DNA from: Perkinsela sp. pyNocScin1
Taxonomy: Eukaryota; Euglenozoa; Kinetoplastea; Prokinetoplastida; Perkinselidae
DNA length: 64,000 nucleotides
NCBI GenBank assembly: GCA_964019655.1
Contig: CAXHTR010000008.1
Coordinates: 310,001-374,000, forward strand
Reading direction: 5' to 3'
In this document: piece after piece, positions 1 through 8,861 of the stretch
How the letters are laid out: each line of letters begins with the position of its first letter
How positions within the stretch are numbered: the stretch's first letter is position 1
Made by a program: the position numbers and the translations under genes
The notes under the pieces: model-generated
Told to the model about the DNA's origin: nothing
Databases searched by the model: none
Seen by the model: the letters and a program-made list of their open reading frames with translations, nothing else

Positions 1-405
1 ATACTATGTATGCATGGTGGAATCTCCCCTGAGCTTACATCGCTCATTAAAATTGAAGAAATCAAACGCCCAGCGGAAATACCCGATTCTGGCCTATTTT
101 GTGATATTCTGTGGTCAGATCCACAAGAGGGAATATTCGGTTGGGGTGAAAACGATCGAGGAGTCAGTGTAACATTCGGAGAGAATATCGTATCTGAATT
201 TTGTGCCAAACATGATCTCGATCTTATTTGTCGAGCGCATCAAGTTGTCGAAGAAGGGTATCAGTTTTTTAGTAAAAGACGGCTAGTGACAATCTTCACA
301 GCCCCAAATTACTGTGGTGAGTTTGATAATGCTGCAGCCGTTATGTCTGTTGATGAGAATATGATATGCTCCTTTCACATCTTAAAGCCACTAGGTTGGT
401 ATTGA
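1..405 (+). CDS. Serine/threonine protein phosphatase PP1 catalytic subunit, 5' partial
   Basis: This is the C-terminal 134 residues of a PP1-type metallophosphatase; the gene begins left of the window and the frame is open from base 1. Visible PP1 signatures are the metal-site HGG motif (HGGISPEL), [14 protein letters not shown], the LICRAHQVV segment with its catalytic histidine, and [11 protein letters not shown]-like [12 protein letters not shown]. The end, ILKPLGWY, matches the point where the PP1 catalytic core stops, so there is no long C-terminal tail. PP1 removes phosphate from Ser/Thr with targeting subunits. The family call is firm; which PP1 paralogue it is cannot be told from the fragment. 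Confidence 0.95.
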   Translation: MLCMHGGISPELTSLIKIEEIKRPAEIPDSGLFCDILWSDPQEGIFGWGENDRGVSVTFGENIVSEFCAKHDLDLICRAHQVVEEGYQFFSKRRLVTIFTAPNYCGEFDNAAAVMSVDENMICSFHILKPLGWY

Positions 406-478
406 GTGATGGGTTATGACCATGTTGTGTGCTTCACATTCATCTTATGTGGAACTTTGTTTTTTGAATTCACCAACA

Positions 479-829
479 ATGGAAAGGGTGCTCGTAGCAA
501 ATTTACCTCCAATGACTCAAGAAGATCTCGCAAGATTTGAGAAAGAAGGGGGAAAATGGGGAGAGCAGAGGTCTATCCGAAGAAATCAGCTGAAATGTGC
601 TGTAGCTGGATCAGCTGGCCTCGGTATACCTACTGCCATATATGCTATGCTATTCCGACGTAACACGAGACTCGTTGGAGTGAGCATGTTTGTTTTAGCT
701 TCTGTCACTGGTACGGTTTTGGGGAATTATGTAGGAACAGTCAAATTCCCGAGTATAGCAAGCAATAGTGAAACAACTATGATGCGTCGCCTATGGTGGG
801 CTCAGAAGTGTATGAGCACCGAGAAATGA
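479..829 (+). CDS. Small two-helix membrane protein, function unknown
   Basis: About 116 residues from the ATG at 479. An in-frame ATG at 416 would add 21 residues but leaves only 10 bases after the PP1 stop, too little for polyadenylation and splicing, so I prefer 479. That ATG directly follows a T-rich tract, though no AG lies between 407 and 478. There are two hydrophobic stretches near residues 40-58 and 68-88, followed by a short basic tail. The length and two-helix layout recall OCIA-domain mitochondrial membrane proteins, but the match is weak and I do not assign it. Confidence 0.6.
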   Translation: MERVLVANLPPMTQEDLARFEKEGGKWGEQRSIRRNQLKCAVAGSAGLGIPTAIYAMLFRRNTRLVGVSMFVLASVTGTVLGNYVGTVKFPSIASNSETTMMRRLWWAQKCMSTEK

Positions 830-869
830 CTCCAAATATGTGATCCATTGCTTCTTTTTTGTGCTTTCA

Positions 870-894
870 CGCTTGCAATTACTTTATTTTGTAG
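870..894 (+). promoter_or_regulatory. Probable trans-splice acceptor
   Basis: A T/C-rich tract from about 849 ends in TTTTGTAG, with AG at 893-894, 14 bases before the ATG at 909. It lies inside an open frame that would otherwise start at 840, and so fixes the downstream ATG as the start. Confidence 0.6.
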
Positions 895-908
895 TCCAAA
901 TAGTAGTC

Positions 909-2213
909 ATGCTGCACCGAAGCCATTTCACTCACCTTCATCATCACACTGATGCAGATAACGCTCCTATTCACAGATATAGCCCATTTGGTTGGCATTA
1001 TTTAAACCCTGGTGGGATCGATAGGCCAAGACTTCACAATAGAAACTTCGGGCGCGTGTGGCATGGGCACGCTATCACTGGTGAGCAAAATTTTAGATTA
1101 AACATGCGGACGTTACTTCACCCGGCCCTTCAGATTGCACTTCAGCCGTTTCTATCGCTAGTCAATAAAGCAGTATCAGAGCATAGAGGTGATGAAACTG
1201 AAAGTGATATGGGTGTCCTATTGACGCACTATCGAAGTCTGAAAGATATCTTACCTCATAGAGAAAGGGATGTGGTTTTTTCTGCTGTTGTCAACGCATG
1301 CCGTGACCCCAAAACCTTTGCGGAGGCGAAAAAGCTTTGGGAGGCAGACTGTCATGATTTGTATGTGAGTACATGGGATAATGTCAAGAATCCTGTACAT
1401 AGCTCAGATCACGTAGATATGTGCAATATCAAAGCTTTGACAAACTATTGTCAAAATCTTCTTGATCCAGAATCAAATACAAGCTTTCCAGAAAGCTCTT
1501 TCAACAAAATGCAGAAAAATATTCCACCGCTACCCCTTGCAGAAGCTTTCTTACATAGTGCAGCCAAAGCTTGTGACCCAATCTGGAAACAAGTTTTTCA
1601 ACTCAGTAAAAAAGACTCCTGGAACACAAGCCCACATTACTCTGGACAGCTTTGGTCTGCTGTGCTATATGCGGCCGGTGAGCTTAAGGATGAAGTAGGT
1701 GCAATCGCAGTGATCGAGGAGATCCTTGACTGCAATGTTCACTTACCAACAATATCGGCAGAGCACATTGTCACTGCCATTAACAGTGTTCAATCTGAAA
1801 ATGAATACAATAAACTGAAAAAACTCTTAAGCTTCTTTCCAACACGTGTCATTACGAGTATGCGTCATCGTTATGTAGAGCTGCGTAATGCAGAGAAAAT
1901 ACCTCAGAACGATAAAATATTTTACCACGTTCACTGGTTATTCCATATACGGAAGCCCATGCATTTCCTGCCAAGAAGGCTATACTTTGATTACAAACCA
2001 ACAACGTCGAAGAGTGAGTCTATTACTCAGAAAAAGGGGATTAAAGATGTAATGAAGCAGCGTATAGAAATGTGGAAAAAAGATGGAACGCTTCCACAAG
2101 ATTATAATGAGGATTCTTTCAATGTAAGCAATCGCATAGATAAGACCATTGACCGCATGAAAAAGGAAGCGTGGAAAAAGAGAACCCCATCGCCGGGACA
2201 GTCGCTTTCATAA
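909..2213 (+). CDS. Predicted mitochondrial protein, helical-repeat type
   Basis: A 434-residue protein from ATG 909, chosen because a pyrimidine tract and AG at 893-894 cut off the longer frame. The N-terminus (MLHRSHFTHLHHHTD) is rich in His and basic residues, with few acids at the very start, compatible with a mitochondrial presequence. The centre is helical with PPR/TPR-like spacing (VFSAVVNACRDPKTFAEAKKLW). The C-terminus is very basic, as in mitoribosomal subunits or their assembly factors. I do not recognise a specific family; a kinetoplastid mitoribosome-associated protein is a guess. Confidence 0.65.
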   Translation: MLHRSHFTHLHHHTDADNAPIHRYSPFGWHYLNPGGIDRPRLHNRNFGRVWHGHAITGEQNFRLNMRTLLHPALQIALQPFLSLVNKAVSEHRGDETESDMGVLLTHYRSLKDILPHRERDVVFSAVVNACRDPKTFAEAKKLWEADCHDLYVSTWDNVKNPVHSSDHVDMCNIKALTNYCQNLLDPESNTSFPESSFNKMQKNIPPLPLAEAFLHSAAKACDPIWKQVFQLSKKDSWNTSPHYSGQLWSAVLYAAGELKDEVGAIAVIEEILDCNVHLPTISAEHIVTAINSVQSENEYNKLKKLLSFFPTRVITSMRHRYVELRNAEKIPQNDKIFYHVHWLFHIRKPMHFLPRRLYFDYKPTTSKSESITQKKGIKDVMKQRIEMWKKDGTLPQDYNEDSFNVSNRIDKTIDRMKKEAWKKRTPSPGQSLS

Positions 2214-2451
2214 TTTTTGTGGCCTGACAGCACTTTTTTTTTCGTGAAGATTGTTTCATTCCTCAGATACTCTGTGTATAGGGGCAGCATTGCAGCAGGC
2301 ATGTTTCCCTTTGTAAGTATAAGGGCTCCAGAAACGACCAGTTCATTGAAGTGGGCTGCGTTAGGTGTGAAGATCTTGTGATCTCCTATCGAAAAGTCGA
2401 AAGTCAGATTGCAAGATATTTCTATTCTTTGTTTTGTCCTGTGAACACATA

Positions 2452-4092
2452 ATGTCAGACGCCTCTCCTCAAGCTTTTACGGGCATGGATGACATCGATG
2501 ACTTTGGAGATGAATTTCCAAGCTCTCCAAGCCCTTCTCAAGCCCCTTCAACGCCAATCACCCCTCAGTCTCCACTGACACCTCTGACAGATACTCGAAT
2601 CTTTCGGCACAAATGTGCAAAACTCACTTTTGTTTTCATGACAGAGGATCAAAAGAAGACTGACTGGTATGCAGTATTGAATGTTCAGCGCAATGCTTCC
2701 ATGGGTACAATCAAGGAGGCCTACCATAGGCAGTGCCTTGAAACCCATCCAGATAAATTGAAAACTGAGTGTGATAGCAATTTCAAACAAGTCGTGAAAG
2801 CTTTTGATATCCTCGGAAACGCTGAACTGAGGCGCGCGTACGATTCCATCGGACCGATAGATGAAATCAGCATTAAAGACAAAACTTATACTGAAGATGA
2901 GTTTTTTCGAGTATTTAAGCGACAATTCAGCAAATTTGCTAAGTACAGCTCTATGGCTGTACCAGAGCTAGGTGACATGAACACGAATATGAAAGAAGTT
3001 GACGCGTTTTACAACTTCTGGTATGAGTTCAAATCTTGGCGAGACTTTTCGTTCAAGATGGAAGATGTCGAAATGGAAGCAGACATTCCTCGAGAAGAGA
3101 AACGTTACATATACCTTCAATGCGAAAGAGAAATGGGAAAACTCAAAAGAGCAGAGGCTAAATCTATCATGTCGCTTGCCGAAAAAGCTCGCAAGAACGA
3201 TCCTCGTATTAAGCTTCGAGCACAGCAAAAAATGGCTGCACGCAATGAGAAAATCCTTTCCAAAAAGGTAGCAAGCGTTAGCATCAGCGAGAAGAACATG
3301 AAGCCTTCTAGCACAGCAGAAGAGCCGGTGCCAAACTCGACGCCAACGGCGAAGTCTTCAGAAAATGAAGAGAAGAAGAAAAATCGGGAGCTCAAGCGTG
3401 TAGTTTTCCAGCTGATGCGGGAGCTTCAAATTGTCGTGAAAACTCCATCAATGGAGCTCAAGTCGTCATCTATATCTGACCAAAATCTTGATTGGCTGTT
3501 TCAAAACATTAAAGAGAAGTCTAATCTTCTCAGCATGATTGAAAATCTGAAAAGCAATCCACAGCACCTCATTGAAGCACTTAACTCTGAGATTGTCGAC
3601 GCTGAACGCCGCCTGTGCCGAGATCGCTATGGAAAGCCCGTCGCCGCTCAGAAAAGCGTCGAGCAGCACGAATCTCATCTTTGTAAGCCTACCGCTTCCG
3701 ATAAATGGGACGAGAACAGTCTCGTTGAACTACAGAAGGCCATTATAGCGTATCCTCGAGGTACAGTTGACCGATGGAATAAGATTGCTGAGTATTTGAA
3801 GCAGAAATTTACTGCTGATGAGGTTCTCAGCAAAACCAAGGAAATAGAGAAGCACTGGGAGATCGTAAAAGATTCAACGCAAAAAAACGTGCAACTAGAC
3901 TCTCACATGCCCGAGAAGGGCGGACACTCATGGACGCTCGATCAGCAGAAGCAGCTTGAAGAAGCACTGCGTCTGTACCGAGATAATACTGATAGTGACA
4001 AATGGGCTAAAGTCGCATCTTTAGTAGAGCACAAGTCTGAAAACGAATGTCAAGAACGATACAAGTTTTTATGCAAAATGTATAAAAGCTGA
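2452..4092 (+). CDS. Zuotin / MPP11 (DNAJC2) ribosome-associated J protein
   Basis: 546 residues from ATG 2452. An acidic N-terminus is followed by a J domain near residues 69-130 containing the HPD motif in LETHPDKLKTE. Next come the zuotin homology region with its basic, charged helical stretch (about 180-330) and two C-terminal SANT/Myb domains (WDENSLVELQKAI... near 420 and HSWTLDQQKQLEEAL near 493). This order is diagnostic for zuotin/MPP11, the J partner of the ribosome-associated complex that stimulates Hsp70 at the nascent-chain exit. The two SANT domains are the MPP11-type form; yeast Zuo1 lacks them. It is followed closely by the TYW4 gene on the same strand. Confidence 0.93.
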   Translation: MSDASPQAFTGMDDIDDFGDEFPSSPSPSQAPSTPITPQSPLTPLTDTRIFRHKCAKLTFVFMTEDQKKTDWYAVLNVQRNASMGTIKEAYHRQCLETHPDKLKTECDSNFKQVVKAFDILGNAELRRAYDSIGPIDEISIKDKTYTEDEFFRVFKRQFSKFAKYSSMAVPELGDMNTNMKEVDAFYNFWYEFKSWRDFSFKMEDVEMEADIPREEKRYIYLQCEREMGKLKRAEAKSIMSLAEKARKNDPRIKLRAQQKMAARNEKILSKKVASVSISEKNMKPSSTAEEPVPNSTPTAKSSENEEKKKNRELKRVVFQLMRELQIVVKTPSMELKSSSISDQNLDWLFQNIKEKSNLLSMIENLKSNPQHLIEALNSEIVDAERRLCRDRYGKPVAAQKSVEQHESHLCKPTASDKWDENSLVELQKAIIAYPRGTVDRWNKIAEYLKQKFTADEVLSKTKEIEKHWEIVKDSTQKNVQLDSHMPEKGGHSWTLDQQKQLEEALRLYRDNTDSDKWAKVASLVEHKSENECQERYKFLCKMYKS

Positions 4093-4144
4093 CAGAGTGT
4101 TTTTTAAAAACCTTGGACCCAAGTTTGTATTTCGCATTTTTTAT

Positions 4145-7100
4145 ATGATTGGTCAAATGAAAAGTACCCTATTGCGTGGTAGCACCAGCATGCACGTTCA
4201 TCAAACAAACGATGAGGCAACGCTTTCGAAAAGATCTGCATCCAAGATGGGATACTTCAACGACTCTTTACTGAAGCATTTTTGCAAGAAGCTCTCTCGA
4301 AGGACAACACTTATCAACAGAGTTTATGCTTATCGTGTTAAATTGGTACGAAAACTGCTTCAAGATTTCCTTGATTCATTCCATGGAAAAATTCAAGTGG
4401 TCAATATAGGATGCGGTTTTGACTCAGGCATGTTTGTGAGCAAATTATCTGAAGAGCATGATTTACAATACTTTGAGCTAGATCTAGCTCAGGTCTTGGA
4501 GAGAAAGGAATTTTTGCTTCGAAAAGCTATGGAACTAAAAGATGACGAAATCAATACAAACTTCATTGAAATGATACTTCAGCGTACATCATTTGTGCCA
4601 TGTGATCTTTCAAACCCATCTCTTACAATTAATCTCCTCCTGAGCCGAGGTTTTAGTCCAAATGTACCCACTCTCTTTATAGCAGAGTGTGTTCTTCAAT
4701 ATGTCAATCCAGAAGAAAGCTTCTCTTTGCTACAGCAGCTTAGCGAGCACTTCCAATCCGCAGCTAGTCCGGCTGCAGTGGTCATTTTTGACCAAGCGCG
4801 GCCAGACGATGCTTTTGGTGAGGTTATGCAACGAAATCTCAAGAAGCGGTCATCTGAGCTGCACGGTATTGCGCGCTATTGCTCGGCACATGCCCTTTTA
4901 AAGCGTCTTGTGGATGCTGGATGGAATGCTATTTGCGCACCACTGCTCGACGCAATAGACTTCCTCCGGCAATCGGATGAAGCAGACTTTGCAAGAATGC
5001 AGAACTTAGAAGACTTCGATGAATTTGAAGACTACTTTGAAACCTGTCGGCACTATTGCCTCTCTGTCGGTACAGTGAACATGCAGCACACCGCAAACAT
5101 ATTCACAAGCAGTATAAAAGATCTAAGCCGATGCTGGACATCTGAAATCAGTGTTGAAAGCGCATGCGTAGATTCGTTGAATGGCTTGGCTTCATCTATA
5201 CAGCGTGAGTCGGGTATACAGTTTGCTGGCTACGGTCATGTATCGATAGGCTACACGTCAGCTTTGCAAGGAAGTCGAATTTTAACATTTGGCGGCTTTA
5301 GTAAGAAAGGTCATCGAACCGACAGCGCTCGCATCTTCAGCGTACAGCGGAAAAGTGAAGTGAATCAGTGGTTTCAAGAAAATAAGCCAGGCGCACGAAT
5401 GCACCATGCTCTCTGTGAGCTTTTTAGCGTTCAACTTTGGAATGATGCATCGCAAGCGAAAAGCGTAAATTTCGTACTCAAAACGAATAGTATAAACATT
5501 CATAGAACCAATCAAATTCTAGCCTTTGGTGGGCGTGGGTCACCGAGGAGCGCTTTCAATGACACATTTATATTTGACTGCGACAGCGAGCGCTGGTCAA
5601 AGCTGCAATTTTCGCCCGATGACCCTATTCCATCGCCTAGATATCGACATAGGATGATTTCCATCGGCATATCAGGCCTCAGTGAAGAATCATTTTCCAT
5701 ACGAACAAACGCTCAGCAGTCGCACCTATGCGTTTCTGAAAAAATTTATGTTGGCTCAGCGCTTCTCTTCGGTGGCTGTGAAAGCAGCCAAAAGTTTCTC
5801 AATGACCTTTGGGTGTTCTGCTCCGTAGCAGAGAAATGGTTCTGCTTGCAGCAGAGTGGAGAAATACCGACACCACGGCATAGTCATGCTATGTGCTATT
5901 CACCGATATCAAAAAGACTCTACGTGAGTGGTGGGATTTCACAGGATGGCACCGTAATGTCGGATTTCTATAGCCTGGATATCACGACGCTACGCTGGGA
6001 GAAGCATTTAAACACGAATGCTTCAATGCAGTTATTTTCGCATACGATGACATATTTGGAGAATTTAAACGCTTTTCTCGTTATCGGAGGTGTTGCACCG
6101 CAAAGCGATTTTTGGGCGTCGCATAGCGTAGTTCGTCTCTTCAACTTGCAGAATCATTCACTTGTTAGCATCGGACAGCTGCCACAAGTCTGTGGTCATC
6201 AGACTGTTTATATTCCAGAGGTGAATACTGTATACGTTATTGCTGGTGGGCTCCAATGTTTTAGCTTTGGTTCTACGTACAATCATACGTATTCTATTCA
6301 ATTTTTTTGTGAGAGTCCGCACAGAGCACGTAAGATGACAGTCATAGACTGTGGAAATTGTTCAATTAAACCCGATGACTGGAAGAACAATCTTTACCCA
6401 CGCCGACTTCCAGTACATTTCGCTAACTGTTTGCTCGGCGATTGCGTTGAAAAATGGAGCAATGTGAACTATCTGTCAGAAAAATTGAAGGACGTGGGAG
6501 TAATTGTTCACGCACTGGGCGCCAAGCAAATGAAGGAAGAAGTTTTTCGGATGGATTTCATTGATAAGAATTTCGAATATGTCCAACAGCCGTTCCAAGA
6601 GCTTATGGAGAACTGCTTCATGCTAAAGAAGCCAACGTACTTCAGATCTATAGCTCGAAAGGACGGTTGCTGCGATATCAATAGTAATTTTCCAGCGATA
6701 GCATTTGATTTTGAGATTCCACCCTTCTTTCATCGAGAAATAACGCAGGAGCATCATTTTCAAAGCTGTCTTCGCGTAAGCTCCGCAGGTATTCAGCTTT
6801 GGACACACTACGACATTATGGATAACATTCTTTGCCAAATAGTAGGTGAGAAGCGGGTTGTTATATTCCCACCTGACGTATACGCTGACATGAAAATGAA
6901 TGGCTCGGTATCTCAAGCTCTGGATGTTGAAGAACTTGAAAGTAGGCATAAAGATCGCGTAATTCATGCTGTTCTGAAACCTGGGGATATTCTTTTCATT
7001 CCGGCACTCTGGTTTCATTCTGTAACGACACTCACGCCATCCCTAGGAGTAAACGTGTTCTGGAGGCACCTGAGTTCTGATGCATACAGTGCGAACGACA

Positions 7101-7243
7101 ACTACGGAAACCATGATTTGACGGTTATGGTGAAGGTAAAAGATTTTGTCCTTCGTGAAATAAAGCAACAACTTCAAATTATTCCGCAAGATTACCAGAA
7201 GTTCACGCTTCTGCAAATAGCCGATGAGCTCACAAAATTATGA
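4145..7243 (+). CDS. TYW4: tRNA wybutosine-synthesising protein 4 (LCMT-Kelch-JmjC)
   Basis: 1032 residues from ATG 4145; 4157 is an alternative. Three modules are seen. The first is an LCM-type SAM methyltransferase (residues about 30-300) with VVNIGCGFDSG and ECVLQYVNPEES. The second is a Kelch propeller (about 365-740) with repeated ILAFGGRG, LLFGGCES and LYVSGG blades. The third is a JmjC/cupin domain (about 800-1000) with THYD near 887 and a second metal histidine in WFHSV near 956. This is the architecture of fungal Ppm2/Tyw4, which methylates and methoxycarbonylates yW-86 on tRNA-Phe. The JmjC iron triad (HxD...H) looks intact. LCMT1 has only the first module, so TYW4 is favoured. Confidence 0.88.
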   Translation: MIGQMKSTLLRGSTSMHVHQTNDEATLSKRSASKMGYFNDSLLKHFCKKLSRRTTLINRVYAYRVKLVRKLLQDFLDSFHGKIQVVNIGCGFDSGMFVSKLSEEHDLQYFELDLAQVLERKEFLLRKAMELKDDEINTNFIEMILQRTSFVPCDLSNPSLTINLLLSRGFSPNVPTLFIAECVLQYVNPEESFSLLQQLSEHFQSAASPAAVVIFDQARPDDAFGEVMQRNLKKRSSELHGIARYCSAHALLKRLVDAGWNAICAPLLDAIDFLRQSDEADFARMQNLEDFDEFEDYFETCRHYCLSVGTVNMQHTANIFTSSIKDLSRCWTSEISVESACVDSLNGLASSIQRESGIQFAGYGHVSIGYTSALQGSRILTFGGFSKKGHRTDSARIFSVQRKSEVNQWFQENKPGARMHHALCELFSVQLWNDASQAKSVNFVLKTNSINIHRTNQILAFGGRGSPRSAFNDTFIFDCDSERWSKLQFSPDDPIPSPRYRHRMISIGISGLSEESFSIRTNAQQSHLCVSEKIYVGSALLFGGCESSQKFLNDLWVFCSVAEKWFCLQQSGEIPTPRHSHAMCYSPISKRLYVSGGISQDGTVMSDFYSLDITTLRWEKHLNTNASMQLFSHTMTYLENLNAFLVIGGVAPQSDFWASHSVVRLFNLQNHSLVSIGQLPQVCGHQTVYIPEVNTVYVIAGGLQCFSFGSTYNHTYSIQFFCESPHRARKMTVIDCGNCSIKPDDWKNNLYPRRLPVHFANCLLGDCVEKWSNVNYLSEKLKDVGVIVHALGAKQMKEEVFRMDFIDKNFEYVQQPFQELMENCFMLKKPTYFRSIARKDGCCDINSNFPAIAFDFEIPPFFHREITQEHHFQSCLRVSSAGIQLWTHYDIMDNILCQIVGEKRVVIFPPDVYADMKMNGSVSQALDVEELESRHKDRVIHAVLKPGDILFIPALWFHSVTTLTPSLGVNVFWRHLSSDAYSANDNYGNHDLTVMVKVKDFVLREIKQQLQIIPQDYQKFTLLQIADELTKL

Positions 7244-7283
7244 GCTATTTACACTGGTCTCTTGCCATTCGTTTGCATGCATT

Positions 7284-7328
7284 CTTTTTCTGAACGTAAC
7301 CCTTTTGCTTTACTTTCATTTACAGTAG
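7284..7328 (+). promoter_or_regulatory. Trans-splice acceptor that decides the start of the next gene
   Basis: A 40-base pyrimidine-rich run ends in TTTACAG with AG at 7324-7325, and another AG at 7327-7328. It sits inside an open frame, so codons upstream of it cannot be in the mature mRNA and the coding start moves to ATG 7340. An out-of-frame ATG at 7330 opens a 5-codon upstream frame. Confidence 0.65.
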
Positions 7329-7339
7329 AATGTTTTCCG

Positions 7340-8731
7340 ATGAGTGAAAGCCAAGATCGACCGAAGGGAGAAACGGCGAGGGAAATGGCTGATGCGCACA
7401 CACATTGGTTGGTTTTTACACTCTTGCGACGTAATGCAGACCTTGCAGCTCGAGAAACGGTTTCGCAAGAAGTGAAGCATAGCTTGGAATCTATCGAGAA
7501 CTGCATCAGCGCTATGAAGTCTGGCTCTTACGCCAATGCGGAGCAAGTCATTGAGGACTGTCTATTGCATCGCAATGTTAAAAAGTGTGCGCAAAAAAAG
7601 AATTCATTCAACGAAGTTGATGTACAGCAAGAGTATGAAAAGCTTTGTTCACAATTAAGTACTTACGAGCAAAGTGACTCGACCTCTAAAAAAAGTTTAG
7701 CTCAAGGAGTTTTTGATCTGGAGAAGCGAATTTCACGGGAGATAGCATTATTACGCCAAGCAGAAAAGGAGCACGAAGAACTTGAAAAAGGGGTTGATGA
7801 CACTATGGCTGGTGACTTTTTATCGCCGCATGCGCAATCTTTTCTTGACGCTATAGAAGAAATTCACAACTCTTTTTATCAGCTTATATCACATATTGCA
7901 CCTCTTCCTAATCGCCTCAGCGCCCCAAACACAGGTGTGCGGGCGTCTTTTGAAGATCTGAAGAGAAAAATTTCTCATAATGCAGATAGAATCGGTAAAA
8001 TTATCGAAGAGAACACAGGTGATCAAGAGCAAGCCCTTTGGCAAGCTAGCGCAGTGCAGCTGCAGTATTCAGAAAGTGATCTGCCCACGCAGCAAAAAAT
8101 TGAAACATACGTACCAGATAGCCTCTGCGCGGGGTATCTTAAGCTTTACGAGAAACTTCATGTGCTTTACGCAATGAATCAAACGAATCAGCTTGAGTAC
8201 AATATAAATGGAGCTGGAGCATTTGTGGACGAAGCAGACTTCATTGAACAGGTGGAGAAAAACGCTGCGCTGATGCAAGAATACAGGCAAATTTGGGCAC
8301 AAGAAGAGCACTGCACGCTTCACGTATCCAGTGAGATAGCTCAAAGACTGGAAACTTCGAAACTTTGGATCGAACAGACAGGCATGGTTGTCAAAAGCAT
8401 TATCAATACTTTTAGAGATGTGAGCCACGATAGACTTCGTCATTTTCATTTGATCGCAGATTATGCTGCTGCGGCGAATCGCTTGCAAGCCAAAAATGAA
8501 GAACAGTCTGTTTTGGATTCCAATTTACTCAAGATCGTATTTCCGCCTCGGAATTCGGAAGAGTCTGAAGCAAGCGACGAAGAGCTGAGGGAATGGCTCA
8601 AGAAGAGCATCGAATCAATCACCAAGCGCAAAGAAACCATCAGTGGCAAAATATCGGAGCAAGAGGTGAAGCTTAAGCGGATATTACGTGAAGTTCAGTC
8701 GCGTAAGCGGAAATGTAATGAATCACAGTAG
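7340..8731 (+). CDS. Coiled-coil protein, function unknown
   Basis: 463 residues from ATG 7340 (MSESQDRPKGETAREM), selected because a strong acceptor AG lies at 7324-7325. The protein is almost wholly helical and charged. Coiled-coil stretches appear near residues 90-170 and 390-463, with a middle helical region containing YLKLYEKLHVLYAMNQTN. There is no membrane segment, zinc site or nucleotide-binding motif. It could be a spindle or kinetochore structural protein, but nothing visible proves that. The neighbours (TYW4, RRM protein) do not inform. Confidence 0.75.
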   Translation: MSESQDRPKGETAREMADAHTHWLVFTLLRRNADLAARETVSQEVKHSLESIENCISAMKSGSYANAEQVIEDCLLHRNVKKCAQKKNSFNEVDVQQEYEKLCSQLSTYEQSDSTSKKSLAQGVFDLEKRISREIALLRQAEKEHEELEKGVDDTMAGDFLSPHAQSFLDAIEEIHNSFYQLISHIAPLPNRLSAPNTGVRASFEDLKRKISHNADRIGKIIEENTGDQEQALWQASAVQLQYSESDLPTQQKIETYVPDSLCAGYLKLYEKLHVLYAMNQTNQLEYNINGAGAFVDEADFIEQVEKNAALMQEYRQIWAQEEHCTLHVSSEIAQRLETSKLWIEQTGMVVKSIINTFRDVSHDRLRHFHLIADYAAAANRLQAKNEEQSVLDSNLLKIVFPPRNSEESEASDEELREWLKKSIESITKRKETISGKISEQEVKLKRILREVQSRKRKCNESQ

Positions 8732-8828
8732 TGCATGTATATGCTATCGATGCTACAAACCAGCGGAATACCATGCCGCTAAATTGTGAAGCTGACATAA
8801 TTCTGCACTGAAATTGTAGTAATTAGTA

Positions 8829-8845
8829 TATTTTTTTCTCTTAAG
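8829..8845 (+). promoter_or_regulatory. Trans-splice acceptor
   Basis: The tract TATTTTTTTCTCTTAAG has AG at 8844-8845, 16 bases before the ATG at 8862. Confidence 0.65.
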
Positions 8846-8861
8846 TCCATCCATTCTACAT

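Noticed and set aside
840-908. Start of the mitochondrial gene at ATG 840
   Set aside because: The residues encoded come from the pyrimidine tract of a splice acceptor (AG at 893-894).
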